NCBI GenBank assembly: GCA_016291595.1
Contig: JAEEXN010000009.1
Location: forward strand, 1-52,958
DNA: 52,958 nucleotides
Direction of reading: 5' to 3'
Source: Prevotella sp.
Lineage (GTDB): Bacteria; Bacteroidota; Bacteroidia; Bacteroidales; Bacteroidaceae
Part shown: one piece after another, positions 29,701 to 36,711 of the stretch
Position numbering within the stretch: the stretch's first letter is position 1
Layout: every line of letters begins with the position of its first letter
Made by a program: the position numbers and the translations under genes
Notes under the pieces: model-generated
Seen by the model: the letters and a program-made list of their open reading frames with translations, nothing else
Databases searched by the model: none
Told to the model about the DNA's origin: nothing

Positions 29701-31217
29701 AACGGCTCATTGTTTCGGCGAAGACAAAGGAGGGACGAACGATAGCCTTGAAATACAAGAAACTCGACAACAACAAAATAGAGATATTAAATAAGGTAGA
29801 CACGGCCACCACCTTGAAACTCACCGTAACTGCCCGTGAGCCATTGGAGAACAAAGGTTGGTATCGTACGGCACAGAGTGCGGCCCGCCTGCTCATGATG
29901 GTTCGTAATGTCAGTTTCACCTACCGTAATCAGCTAACTATGTCGTTGCCTGGATTCATGCCAAATGTGGGCAGCATGTTTGGTCAGCGCGGTGGTCATG
30001 TCCTTTCTCCTGGCCTTGATTTCGCATTCGGACTGAGTGGAGAATCTTACATCGACAAGGCTTACCGGAACGACTGGCTGCTGGTAAACGACAGTATCGT
30101 CACTCCGGCCACTACTAATATGACAAACGACTTACAGTTGCGTGCCACTATTGAGCCGGTGAAGAACCTGAAGATTGACCTCAACGCCAGTCGAACAGAG
30201 ACAAAGGCCCGCAGCATTCAGTATATGTTCGTTGGCTCTCCTACCACCCAAACAGGTTCCTTCACGATGACCACATGGAGTCTGCGAAGCGCCTTTGAGA
30301 GTATAGGCTCAGCCAATAACGGTTACCATTCCGCTTCGTTTGAGCGTTTCTGCCAGGCTGTCGGCGGCGATTATAGCAGCCAGTCGCTCATACCGGCATT
30401 CATCGATACTTATACAAACATGAGCGGCGGTCATGGCGCCTTCCCCAAGTTGACAAGCCTGTTGCCTAACTGGTCGGTACGCTATAGCGGTCTGAGCAAC
30501 CTGCCTTGGTTCCGTGATCATTTCAAGAGTGTCAACCTCAGCCACTCCTATAAGAGTATCTATGCCGTGGGAGCATACACATCATCGTCTATGCCTTATG
30601 CAGAATGGCAGTCGGTCAGCACACTTTGGTCGCGCGTGAATATTCCAACGGTCAGCATCAACGAATCGTTCTCTCCGCTGTTAGGAGTCGATGTGACCTT
30701 CTTCAATAATATGACCTGCAAGCTGGAGTATCGTTCCACCCGTACGCTCAGCCTGTCGATGACCAGTGTGCAGATTAACGAGTCGCATTCCAACGACTGG
30801 GTGCTTGGTATGGGCTACAAGATTAATGACGTCAAGCTCTTCGGATGGAATGCACCGAAGGACAAGAAGAAAAAGCAGAATGCGAGAAACAACCGGCAAG
30901 GTAATGCCCAGCAATCAACATCCACTACTCAAAAGAAGAACAACAACGGCTTTAACAATGACCTAAACTTGCGTCTTGATATCTCGTTGCGCAACCAGGC
31001 TGCCATTACTCGCGACATTGCCTCGATGACCAGTACCGCCAGCAGTGGTAACGCTGCCTTTAAACTCTCGTTCTCGGCAGACTACACGATGAGCCGTCTG
31101 CTCACCATGAGTTTCTATTTCGACCGTCAGAAGAATACGCCTCTCCTCTCGAGCAGTAGTTATCCCACCACGACGCAAGACTTTGGTCTATCGCTGAAAT
31201 TCTCGCTGACAAGATAA
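23742..31217 (+). CDS. sprA: Cell-surface/T9SS translocon protein SprA (Sov)
   Basis: A 2491-residue protein beginning with a hydrophobic signal segment and a Q/K-rich linker (PQTQQQGSQSQQQ). The SprA family hallmarks include repeated GVNIN/GVRNLTGELKSGEVWVNEL-type blocks (here GVRNLTGELKSGEVWVNELR near residue 1500), PGISRALDP, and a barrel tail ending LKFSLTR. SprA/Sov forms the 36-strand outer-membrane translocon of the type IX secretion system in Flavobacterium and Porphyromonas. The length is in the family's usual 2300-2500 range. A Lys-rich, low-complexity stretch (EKKKKQEERNKKQAANKAQG near residue 1925) interrupts the barrel part. No other T9SS component is in the window. Confidence 0.96.
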   Translation: MRRQLLTIWLMMAGILTMLAMVVVPQDVRPRGGKPQTQQQGSQSQQQDKKQKPVKVALSDLNLQDDSIPDSLLHPRWKIQRTTPITQDDLKRGPHDLLMPDNVKQEVEYNDTLNHYVIGSKLGDSYLNTPIVMTPEEYRKWSERRSFYDYFRSKNEDAVKTQGKEKFSFTDMHFDLGPAEKIFGKGGVRIKTQGTAELKFGATMKNIENPSLPVRNRKTTTMDFDEKINVNVNGRVGDKVNMNLNYNTDATFDFDSQNLKLKYDGKEDEVIKLVEAGNVSFPSNSSLVTGASSLFGIRSDWQFGKLKLQTVVSQKKSSSMSTSSRGGKQLTAFEIDAANYEENRHFFLSQYFRDKYDAAMRTLPNLTSGVHINRIEIWVTNKTGTVSNTRNIIALTDLGENQKVSNPHWSATGQAIPSNGSNTEYSTLVNDYAAARDIDQTSTVLDGIGNFHGGTDYEKLESARLLSSSEYTLNASLGYVSLKTAMQTDQVLAVAYEFTYGGQTYQVGEFATDVQDVSKALFVKSLKNTSNNPTQGNWDLMMKNVYYLSSSIERDKFRLDVKFQSDTAGVYLSYIPEPQVKSEPIIRLLGADRLDNNNKVHPNGYFDYVEGYTVSNGRVFLPEAEPFGDYLYRYLKSKGVSEETARKYCFNELYDSTKTVARQIAEKDKYQLVGQYRGTAANVISLGASNVPQGSVKVTAGGVELSEGSDYSVDYSAGEVTILNQSILDAETPVNATFESNTDYAQERKTMVGVNWEYDFSKNLQLSGTLQHLSEQSLTTKVAMGNEPLNNTLWGVNINWNKESQWLTNLLNRLPLLHCTQPSRITFTGEFAQLIAGQSHGIQDNASYLDDFENTKNAIDVSSPTSWFISSVPTMFPEYRDKTTVGSGYNRARLAWYTIDPLFTRRSSSLTPSHIKSDLDQLSNQYVREIYVNELFPNRQQSSYNGTTATLPILNLAYYPTERGPYNLSTELNYDGTLQNPLAKWGGMMRKLDTNDFEAANIEYIEFWLLDPFIYDQQNGGDFYINLGEISEDILHDGKKFFESGMPVDGSTSFTTTHWGKIPSQTIVPDAFATTTGSRTLQDVGFNGLNDEEERTFGAYQQFLNEVQGKVSPAVYDSIYNDPANDNYHYFRGSDYDQVELPILERYKRINNPQGNSPDSESRTERYDTSYKTSPDIEDINQDHTLNEYEKYYQYHVSMRPEDLVVGRNHIVDKRTVTRKLRNGSESTVTWYQFRIPLDDYERRIGGINDFTSVRFMRMFLTNFEKPVIMRFGTLDLVRGEWRVYEQPLGTGSQSGKMSVSAVNIEENSDKVPVNYVLPPGISRALDPTQPQLIENNEQALDIVVDNLSGGEAKAVYKNTNQDLRQYRRLQMFAHANALETDPTGLQDNQLALFVRLGNDYKSNFYEYEIPLRLTTPGKYNDNPQDRRLVWPEDNMLDIPLAAFTQLKKDRNIARSEGRASYTSAYTAYDEEHPQNKMTIMGNPSLGEVKTMMIGVRNLTGELKSGEVWVNELRLKEYNNSGGWAAQGNLNMQLSDVGMVNVTGRMLTEGFGGLEQGVAERSQDDYKTYSITANVELGKFFPDKAKVNAPLYYSITKEETRPKYNPLDTDMELGDALESAVNSHERDSIESIAVTRTTTRNFSLSNARVGIQNKRHPMPYDPANFSLSYSHSHRHTSGETTVYEKEDQWRGALSYNWTPVYKAFEPFKSIKSKSKWYEILRRFGLNWLPQSVAYNTEISRNYYELQERDMDNLSGEALPLTFNEQFLWNREFSLRWDFTKNLHMTFNSGTRAQIEEPYTPVNKDLYPDAYAAWKDSVWTSIKHMGTPLDYQQNFTLSYQLPLNLLPVFDWVNADANLTSNYHWERGTELEDGTNLGNTIANNRNFNVNGSFSLEKLYNHIPFLKKANERFNKTQRYDRNAEKKKKQEERNKKQAANKAQGTGQVAANTSSTNAREQKALPKNKRAFEKEIKLMPDTTLTVSHGKNSKRLIVSAKTKEGRTIALKYKKLDNNKIEILNKVDTATTLKLTVTAREPLENKGWYRTAQSAARLLMMVRNVSFTYRNQLTMSLPGFMPNVGSMFGQRGGHVLSPGLDFAFGLSGESYIDKAYRNDWLLVNDSIVTPATTNMTNDLQLRATIEPVKNLKIDLNASRTETKARSIQYMFVGSPTTQTGSFTMTTWSLRSAFESIGSANNGYHSASFERFCQAVGGDYSSQSLIPAFIDTYTNMSGGHGAFPKLTSLLPNWSVRYSGLSNLPWFRDHFKSVNLSHSYKSIYAVGAYTSSSMPYAEWQSVSTLWSRVNIPTVSINESFSPLLGVDVTFFNNMTCKLEYRSTRTLSLSMTSVQINESHSNDWVLGMGYKINDVKLFGWNAPKDKKKKQNARNNRQGNAQQSTSTTQKKNNNGFNNDLNLRLDISLRNQAAITRDIASMTSTASSGNAAFKLSFSADYTMSRLLTMSFYFDRQKNTPLLSSSSYPTTTQDFGLSLKFSLTR

Positions 31218-31296
31218 GGCAGGAAGGTAGGTATAGGAAGAAGTGAAAAGAACAGAGCTCAACGATTTAATGATGGATGATGGTTCCACACTCCTG

Positions 31297-31401
31297 GAGG
31301 GCTGCTCCAGAGTTGTAGAAGGCTGCTCTGGAATCGTAGAGTAATGCTCTGAAGTTGCAGAGGGCTGCTTTATGGTTGTAGAGTAATGCTATATATAATA
31401 A
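31297..31401. repeat. Five-unit array with exact 21-bp period
   Basis: Units begin at 31297, 31318, 31339, 31360 and 31381, each 21 bases; the last decays after GAGTAATGCT. Two alternating unit types occur: GAGGGCTGCT/GAAGGCTGCT (units 1, 2, 4) and GAGTAATGCT (units 3, 5), each followed by a more variable half ending in GTA or GCA. It lies between sprA and the PagL-like gene. Unit 2 matches the units of the array at 42368-42430 (opposite strand) at 15 of 21 positions by hand alignment. Confidence 0.82.
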
Positions 31402-31485
31402 TAAGGTGATATTGTGGCAGGAATCTCTTCGCGGGATTTGCACTTTCACTATCAGCATTTCAAAACAGAGAATGAAAAAAAGTTC

Positions 31486-32736
31486 ATGAGGCAACTGCTG
31501 TTAATCTGGATGTTAACTGTGTTTGCGGATGTTTATGGTGCGACTTCTGCAGACTCTTTGCGGCATGTAGGATGGACGTTTATGGCTGGTCCTGCATGGC
31601 AGATTGCCATGGACGAGTATGAACAGAAGTGGTTGCATGGAAAGCGGGCGTTCAGTATTGGCGGCGAGATAAACTATAGTGCACTTCCCAACGACAGCGA
31701 TGCTTTTGCGCAAGACTACGGCTATCCGACACTGAGCGTGGGTGTCAAATTAAGCCTGAACAATGGAGTCACGATGCGGAGAGTGGCCGATGAGGCCTGG
31801 GGAAAGGCTCAGATGGTGGACTACGACTCACACCTTGGTGACATCCTGAGTGTCTACGGGGCTTTTGCCCGCCCCTTGCTACGTAGTGGGCGTTGGAGAA
31901 TTGACTATGTGCTCCGAGCAGGAATCGGGTACGGACCGCATAAATACAACACTCATAACAATATTGACAACGAGCTGATCGGCTCCCGGTTTACTATTTA
32001 TATGGGTGGTGGAGTTGTTGCCTCATGGCTGTTTGCTGATGAATGGAGCATCAAGGCAGGCTTGCTCTACGGCCACCACAGCAATGGAGCATTGAACAGG
32101 CCCAATAAAGGAGAAAACCATGTAGGTCCAATGGTGGGCTTAAGCTATACTCCTTACGAACGGGAACTGAGAAAGCATGTACCTGCTGATACCCAACCAT
32201 TTCATAAGTATTGGTACGGAAATGTGCGGTTGGGGTTCGGAGGGAAGACGTTGTTAGAGGACTGGCATCTGACACAGTTCGGAACAGAGCCTGGAGCCCC
32301 CCGCTATCGTACTGATAAATTTTGCTTGTATGCAGCTTACTCAGCCCAAATGGACCTCATGTACCGCTATGCACGGCGATGGGCTTCGGGAATTGGAGTG
32401 GATGTTTTCTATGGAACTTATTACAAACGGGTGCGTGCGTTGGATGAGGCGGCAGGAAACAATGCCAGCCACTCGCCATGGTCGGTGGGCATAGCAGCCC
32501 GCCACGAGGCGTATTATCATCGCCTTTCGGTCGATATGGCAGTTGGCCTTTATCTCTTCCGGCAGATGGGATACAACGCTAAAGAGATAGAAAAGCCATA
32601 TTATGAGCGTATAGGCCTTTTTTATACATTCCCGAAAATAAACCACATCAAACTTGGATGTAGCGTAAAGGCACATCTTACAAAAGCCGATTATACGGAA
32701 CTAATTGTTAGTGTTCCGTTCAAAATCGGCAGATAA
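31486..32736 (+). CDS. PagL-like lipid A deacylase (acyloxyacyl hydrolase family)
   Basis: A 416-residue outer-membrane beta-barrel protein with a signal peptide (LLLIWMLTVFADVYGA). The motif YGHHSNGALNRPNKGEN around His198-Ser199 corresponds to the His-Ser active pair of PagL, the lipid A 3-O-deacylase, and to the Asn-rich segment that follows it in Bacteroidetes relatives. Alternating hydrophobic strands fill the rest. It is much longer than Pseudomonas PagL (about 170 residues), as Bacteroidetes members tend to be. I chose ATG 31486 since it directly starts the signal peptide. It stands alone downstream of the 21-bp array and converges on the STAS gene. Confidence 0.75.
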   Translation: MRQLLLIWMLTVFADVYGATSADSLRHVGWTFMAGPAWQIAMDEYEQKWLHGKRAFSIGGEINYSALPNDSDAFAQDYGYPTLSVGVKLSLNNGVTMRRVADEAWGKAQMVDYDSHLGDILSVYGAFARPLLRSGRWRIDYVLRAGIGYGPHKYNTHNNIDNELIGSRFTIYMGGGVVASWLFADEWSIKAGLLYGHHSNGALNRPNKGENHVGPMVGLSYTPYERELRKHVPADTQPFHKYWYGNVRLGFGGKTLLEDWHLTQFGTEPGAPRYRTDKFCLYAAYSAQMDLMYRYARRWASGIGVDVFYGTYYKRVRALDEAAGNNASHSPWSVGIAARHEAYYHRLSVDMAVGLYLFRQMGYNAKEIEKPYYERIGLFYTFPKINHIKLGCSVKAHLTKADYTELIVSVPFKIGR

Positions 32737-32764
32737 ACACATTCAATGCGGGTAAGCGAGTCTT

Positions 32765-33067
32765 TTATTCGAATTCAAAGATGTTAATGAAACCGGTAAG
32801 TTTGAAAACATCACGAATATTCTCGTTCACGTTTTTAAGTATCACACGGTTTCCATGGGCTTTCGCGTTCTTAAGAATACTCAACAGAATGCGTAAGCCG
32901 CTTGATGCTATATATTCCAGTTCGGTACAGTCGATAACAATATCACGGTCGTCATCATTGAAGAGCGGTTGCAATGCCTCTTCAACTTCCAGAGCTGCAG
33001 TAGTGTCCATTTCGCCACCAAGCACAGCTACGATCCTATCTTCAAGTTCTTGAATAATAATCTTCAT
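32765..33067 (-). CDS. STAS-domain protein (anti-sigma factor antagonist-like)
   Basis: A 100-residue single STAS domain. It has the SpoIIAA-like core strands and the phosphorylatable-serine loop YIASSGLRILL near residues 53-63. Such proteins bind a serine kinase/anti-sigma partner or a membrane stressosome component depending on phosphorylation. No partner kinase or phosphatase gene is adjacent, so it probably acts with products encoded elsewhere. It has its own TAnnTTTG box and is probably monocistronic. Confidence 0.88.
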   Translation of the reverse strand: MKIIIQELEDRIVAVLGGEMDTTAALEVEEALQPLFNDDDRDIVIDCTELEYIASSGLRILLSILKNAKAHGNRVILKNVNENIRDVFKLTGFINIFEFE

Positions 33068-33106
33068 TTTTCTATAGTCCTATTGAAACATGTTTCTAAC
33101 AATTTG

Positions 33107-33114
33107 CAAAAATA
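33107..33114 (-). promoter_or_regulatory. -7 box of the STAS gene
   Basis: TATTTTTG on the minus strand, 39 bases upstream of the start codon, fits the TAnnTTTG consensus. The -33 element is not clear. Confidence 0.5.
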
Positions 33115-33190
33115 GGAAGAAAAAAGATAGACAGTTGTAGAAACACTGCTAAATAATGATAATACCACGTGGCGCAGATATTAAAATTAG

Positions 33191-33748
33191 TTAACCATAT
33201 ACGACGCTATATACATATCGCAGGTCACTACTTACTATTGTGGTAATTACAGGAGCATCATCGAGCACATGTTTCAGATTGTTGCGAATGCCCTCTCCAC
33301 TGAGTTTCAGCACGGCTTCCTTCATCGTCCACAGTCGGGTAAAAGCCACATCGGGACGTTCGGCATGCATGATTTTTTCCAGTTCGCATTCGTTCATGGT
33401 GTATCGGGCCAGACTCTCCTTGTAATGGCGCACCGACTCGATGTCTATTCCAACGGGGCGGTTGGCAATGGCACATATGGCAGCCTCACGACAATGACTC
33501 AGATTGAAGTGTATTTCCGGATGGTCAGTGATGAACGGTTTGCCGTGCTCGCCATAGCTAAAAACAGGCTTTTCATGAATGCCGTACTCTTGGCGCAGTC
33601 CTTCGCAAAGCAAAAGATAGGCGGCAGCGCAGGTCTGTCGTCCAAGCTGGTGACGAAAGCGAAGTGCTTGTTCGCGGCGTTGTTCCGAAAGGAGGGGTAG
33701 GGCTGCCTCGAAGTCAAACGTGTCTATATGGTCGTTGATATAAATCAT
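33191..33748 (-). CDS. 4'-phosphopantetheinyl transferase superfamily protein
   Basis: A 185-residue Sfp-type transferase that moves phosphopantetheine from coenzyme A to a conserved serine on a carrier protein. The family motifs are present: HFNLSHCREAAICAI, VGIDIESV (metal-binding Asp/Glu) and WTMKEAVLKLSGEG. It is shorter than Sfp (about 224) and slightly larger than AcpS. No carrier-protein, NRPS or PKS gene is adjacent, so the substrate is unknown. A TAnnTTTG box ends only 5 bases before the ATG, implying a nearly leaderless transcript. Confidence 0.9.
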   Translation of the reverse strand: MIYINDHIDTFDFEAALPLLSEQRREQALRFRHQLGRQTCAAAYLLLCEGLRQEYGIHEKPVFSYGEHGKPFITDHPEIHFNLSHCREAAICAIANRPVGIDIESVRHYKESLARYTMNECELEKIMHAERPDVAFTRLWTMKEAVLKLSGEGIRNNLKHVLDDAPVITTIVSSDLRYVYSVVYG

Positions 33749-33753
33749 CGGGG

Positions 33754-33761
33754 CAAAGATA
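33754..33761 (-). promoter_or_regulatory. -7 box of the phosphopantetheinyl transferase gene
   Basis: TATCTTTG on the minus strand ends 5 bases before the ATG at 33748-33746. A start site a few bases downstream would give almost no 5' leader. A TTTG lies only 12 bases upstream, too close for the standard -33 spacing. Confidence 0.5.
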
Positions 33762-33829
33762 CGTTTTTTCTTTCAAACTCAGAAGACTGGCATGAGTTTT
33801 TTATGCTCTGCACCTACCTTTATAATCTG

Positions 33830-35083
33830 CTATACAACTTCACCGCGCAAAACCACCTGGCGGATAATGGGTGAAGTGTAAGCATAAGGTATGAAATCAA
33901 CCGAAGGAATAGGTTCTGTAATCATGAGGTTAGCCACCTTACCACGGCCTATGGAGCCATACTCGTTGCTGATACCCATGGCGGCGGCTGTATTAATGGT
34001 TGCGGCATTAATGGCCTCGGCAGGAAGGAGTCTCATCTTGATGCAGGCCAATGATACAACAAACTTCATGTCGCCAGAGGGCGTAGAGCCAGGATTGTAG
34101 TCGCTGGCAATGGCCAGTGGCAGTCCTGAGCTAATAATCTTGCGGGCAGGCGCAAACGGCATGTTCAAAAAGAATGAGGTGCCGGGCAATGCGGTAGGAA
34201 TCGTTTCCTGATGGGAAGTGTTGCTCAGCAGCTGGATGTCACGGTCGGTCATACTCTCCAGATGGTCGACACTCAGGGCATTATAGCGAACCGCCACTTC
34301 AACACCACCAGAGTCTGCCAGCTCCTGGCCGTGAATCTTTCCCCGCAAACCATATCGGACGCCTGCTTCCAGAATACGGGCCGTTTCGTCAGGCGTAAAG
34401 AAGCCTTCATCGCAGAATACGTCGATAAAGTCTGCAAGTCCTTGACGCCCCACTTCGGGAATCATTTCGTTGATAATCAAATCTACGTATTCCGCCTGTC
34501 GTCCCTGATAAGCACGTCCCACCGCATGGGCACCTAAGAAGGTGCTCTTGACACATAACGGGGCTGTTTCCTTGATTCGGCGGATGACGCGCAGCATTTT
34601 CAGCTCATCTTCCGTATTCAGTCCGTAGCCGCTCTTGATCTCGACAGCTCCAGTTCCCTTGCGGATAATCTCCCAAACACGGCTCATGGCCTGCTCAAAT
34701 AGATCATCTTCGCTCATTTCATGCAGACGGTCGGCCGAATTCAAAATACCTCCACCTCTGCGTGCTATCTCAGCATAACTCAATCCCTGAATCTTGTCGA
34801 CAAATTCGCCTTCACGACTGCCGGCATACACCAGATGGGTATGACTGTCACAAAACGAAGGTAGTACGGTTCCGCCGTGGGCGTCGATAATCTTAAGCTG
34901 ACTTGGGTCAGGTGATGCTTGACTATTATTGCTTTCTCCCCAGTCTTTAATTCTGCCGGTCTCGATAAGGAGCCATGCATTGTGGATAGTCTCCAGACGG
35001 GCCATTTCTTCACCACGTAAGCACGCCTTTCCTTGATCGATGCCAGAAAGGCAACCTATATTATGAATGAGCAGCTGGTTCAT
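33830..35083 (-). CDS. hutI: Imidazolonepropionase
   Basis: A 417-residue amidohydrolase that opens 4-imidazolone-5-propionate to N-formimino-glutamate, the third step of histidine breakdown. Metal and substrate motifs visible are FCDSHTHLVYAGSRE (HxH), a central FLGAHAVG, HGQELADSGG, VDHLES and ASDYNPGSTPSG. The ATG at 35083 was chosen because upstream in-frame residues are unrelated and cross the hairpin in the spacer. It is the last gene of the leftward hut operon, 88 bases after hutH. Confidence 0.95.
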   Translation of the reverse strand: MNQLLIHNIGCLSGIDQGKACLRGEEMARLETIHNAWLLIETGRIKDWGESNNSQASPDPSQLKIIDAHGGTVLPSFCDSHTHLVYAGSREGEFVDKIQGLSYAEIARRGGGILNSADRLHEMSEDDLFEQAMSRVWEIIRKGTGAVEIKSGYGLNTEDELKMLRVIRRIKETAPLCVKSTFLGAHAVGRAYQGRQAEYVDLIINEMIPEVGRQGLADFIDVFCDEGFFTPDETARILEAGVRYGLRGKIHGQELADSGGVEVAVRYNALSVDHLESMTDRDIQLLSNTSHQETIPTALPGTSFFLNMPFAPARKIISSGLPLAIASDYNPGSTPSGDMKFVVSLACIKMRLLPAEAINAATINTAAAMGISNEYGSIGRGKVANLMITEPIPSVDFIPYAYTSPIIRQVVLRGEVV

Positions 35084-35134
35084 AGCTGGTATTGTTGAGT
35101 ATGAGTAAAACTGATATGGTGGTTGAACGAAGTT

Positions 35135-35164
35135 TTCCCCCTCAGCCCGGGAGTTGAGGGGGAA
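35135..35164. repeat. 10-bp perfect inverted repeat between hutH and hutI
   Basis: TTCCCCCTCA (35135-35144) and TGAGGGGGAA (35155-35164) are perfect complements around a GC-rich loop containing CCCGGG. In the leftward transcript it is not followed by a U-tract, so it is more likely a processing or stability element than a terminator. Confidence 0.6.
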
Positions 35165-35171
35165 TAGGGTA

Positions 35172-36659
35172 TTATAGAGGATTATGTGTGCGCAGGAATT
35201 GGATAGTGCGCTCAATATGCGGGTACATCAGTTCGTCGTTCAGAATAAATGGAACCACCTTGCGGTATTCATCGTGGAGTTGAACAAGGGGTTGCGAGGA
35301 CTTCAGCGGCAAGCGGAAATCGAGAGCCTGAGCAGCATTGAACAACTCAATGGCCAGCACACGCTCGGTATTGAGGACCACCTTGTAGAGCTTAATGGCT
35401 GCGTTTGCACCCATGGAAACAAGGTCCTCCTGATCCTGACATGAGGGAATCGAGTCTACCGACGACGGCATGGCAAGGCTCTTGTTCAGCGAAACCACCG
35501 ATGCAGCGGTATATTGGGTAATCATAAATCCGCTGTTTACACCCGGATTGGCCACTAGGAAACTGGGAAGACCGCGTGTACCTGATACCAACCGGTAGAT
35601 ACGGCGCTCAGAAATATCTGCCAACTCACTCATGGCAATCGACAAGAAGTCAATAGGCAGGGCTATTGGCTCGCCATGGAAATTTCCGGCAGAGATAATC
35701 AGGTCTTCGTCAGGGCAAACCGTCGGGTTGTCCGTTGCCGAGTTAATCTCGATGTCGATGACCGATTTCACATATCGGATGGTATCTTTCACGGCACCGT
35801 GTACCTGAGGAACGCAACGGAACGAGTAAGGATCCTGCACGTGAGCCTTGATGTTGTTGATGAGCTGGCTGCCCTCCAGCAGTTCACGCATACGCTTGGC
35901 GGTTTCTATTTGGCCCAAATGCGGACGGACAGCATGAACAGCATGAGTAAATGGCTCAATGCGACCATCGAAGGCGTCGAGTGACATGGCGGCAATCTTG
36001 TCTGCCCAGTCACTAAGTCGCTTGGCCTGTAAGAGTGACCAAACGGCAAAGGCACTCATGTTCTGTGTACCGTTAAGCAGTGCCAGGCCTTCTTTAGAGG
36101 CTAAATCGATGGGCTTCCAGCGCTTTTTGTGTAGTATCTCCTGACCCGACATCACCTTGCCCTGGTATTCAACTTCACCCAGACCCAGCAGTGGCAGGCA
36201 TAGATGAGCCAGAGGAACGAGGTCGCCCGATGCTCCCAAAGAGCCTTGTTTGTAAACAATAGGATAGATGTCGTTGTTGAAGAACTGGATAAGCCGCATT
36301 ACTGTGTCCATCTTTGCTCCTGAGAATCCATAACTAAGCGACTGGATCTTCAGCAGTAGCATGATTTTCACGATGTCGTTTGGTACGCGCTCACCAGTAC
36401 CACAGGCATGGCTCTTGATGAGGTTTATCTGCAAACGAGAGAGCTGGTCTTTTCCAATGCTCACATTGCAGAGCGAACCGAAACCGGTAGTCACACCGTA
36501 GATGGGCTCGCCATTGCTACTGATTTTTTTATCAAGATAACTGCGACAACGGCGAATGCGCTGTTTGGCGTCCTCACTCAGTTCGAGTTTTGCACCACCA
36601 TAGATAATCTCACCTATTTTTTCGATGGTTAAGTGTTCGGCAGATATGTAGTGTGTCAT
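35172..36659 (-). CDS. hutH: Histidine ammonia-lyase
   Basis: A 495-residue aromatic amino acid lyase that deaminates histidine to urocanate, the first step of the hut pathway. The MIO cofactor triad Ala143-Ser144-Gly145 sits in KQGSLGASGDLVPLAH, and the GVTTGFG loop near residue 55 and NPGVNSGFMITQYTA later are conserved. Length is near the family's 500-510. It is third in the operon after ftcD and hutU, separated from hutU by 46 bases that contain a palindromic 35-base repeat. Confidence 0.96.
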   Translation of the reverse strand: MTHYISAEHLTIEKIGEIIYGGAKLELSEDAKQRIRRCRSYLDKKISSNGEPIYGVTTGFGSLCNVSIGKDQLSRLQINLIKSHACGTGERVPNDIVKIMLLLKIQSLSYGFSGAKMDTVMRLIQFFNNDIYPIVYKQGSLGASGDLVPLAHLCLPLLGLGEVEYQGKVMSGQEILHKKRWKPIDLASKEGLALLNGTQNMSAFAVWSLLQAKRLSDWADKIAAMSLDAFDGRIEPFTHAVHAVRPHLGQIETAKRMRELLEGSQLINNIKAHVQDPYSFRCVPQVHGAVKDTIRYVKSVIDIEINSATDNPTVCPDEDLIISAGNFHGEPIALPIDFLSIAMSELADISERRIYRLVSGTRGLPSFLVANPGVNSGFMITQYTAASVVSLNKSLAMPSSVDSIPSCQDQEDLVSMGANAAIKLYKVVLNTERVLAIELFNAAQALDFRLPLKSSQPLVQLHDEYRKVVPFILNDELMYPHIERTIQFLRTHNPL

Positions 36660-36676
36660 AGTTTTTTTCTTTTTTA

Positions 36677-36711
36677 TTCTAGAATCTCTAGATACTCAAG
36701 ATTTTCTAGAA
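36677..36711. repeat. 35-base palindromic repeat, copy 1 (hutU-hutH spacer)
   Basis: The segment contains TTCTAGAA at both ends (36677-36684 and 36704-36711) with TCTAGA and TCAAGAT between them; its right end overlaps the hutU stop codon. It is nearly the same as 38747-38781 in the next hut spacer, with about six to eight differences over 35 bases by hand alignment. It can fold into hairpins in the operon transcript. Confidence 0.72.

Noticed and set aside
23742..31217. Split or frameshifted sprA because of the Lys-rich interruption near its end
   Set aside because: The frame stays open for 2491 codons and the barrel-like sequence resumes after the low-complexity segment.
31267..31494. Minus-strand frame through the 21-bp array giving heptapeptide repeats
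   Set aside because: The period 21 automatically gives heptads. In the orientation that aligns the two 21-bp arrays at DNA level, the corresponding frame here contains stops, so a shared coding function is unlikely.
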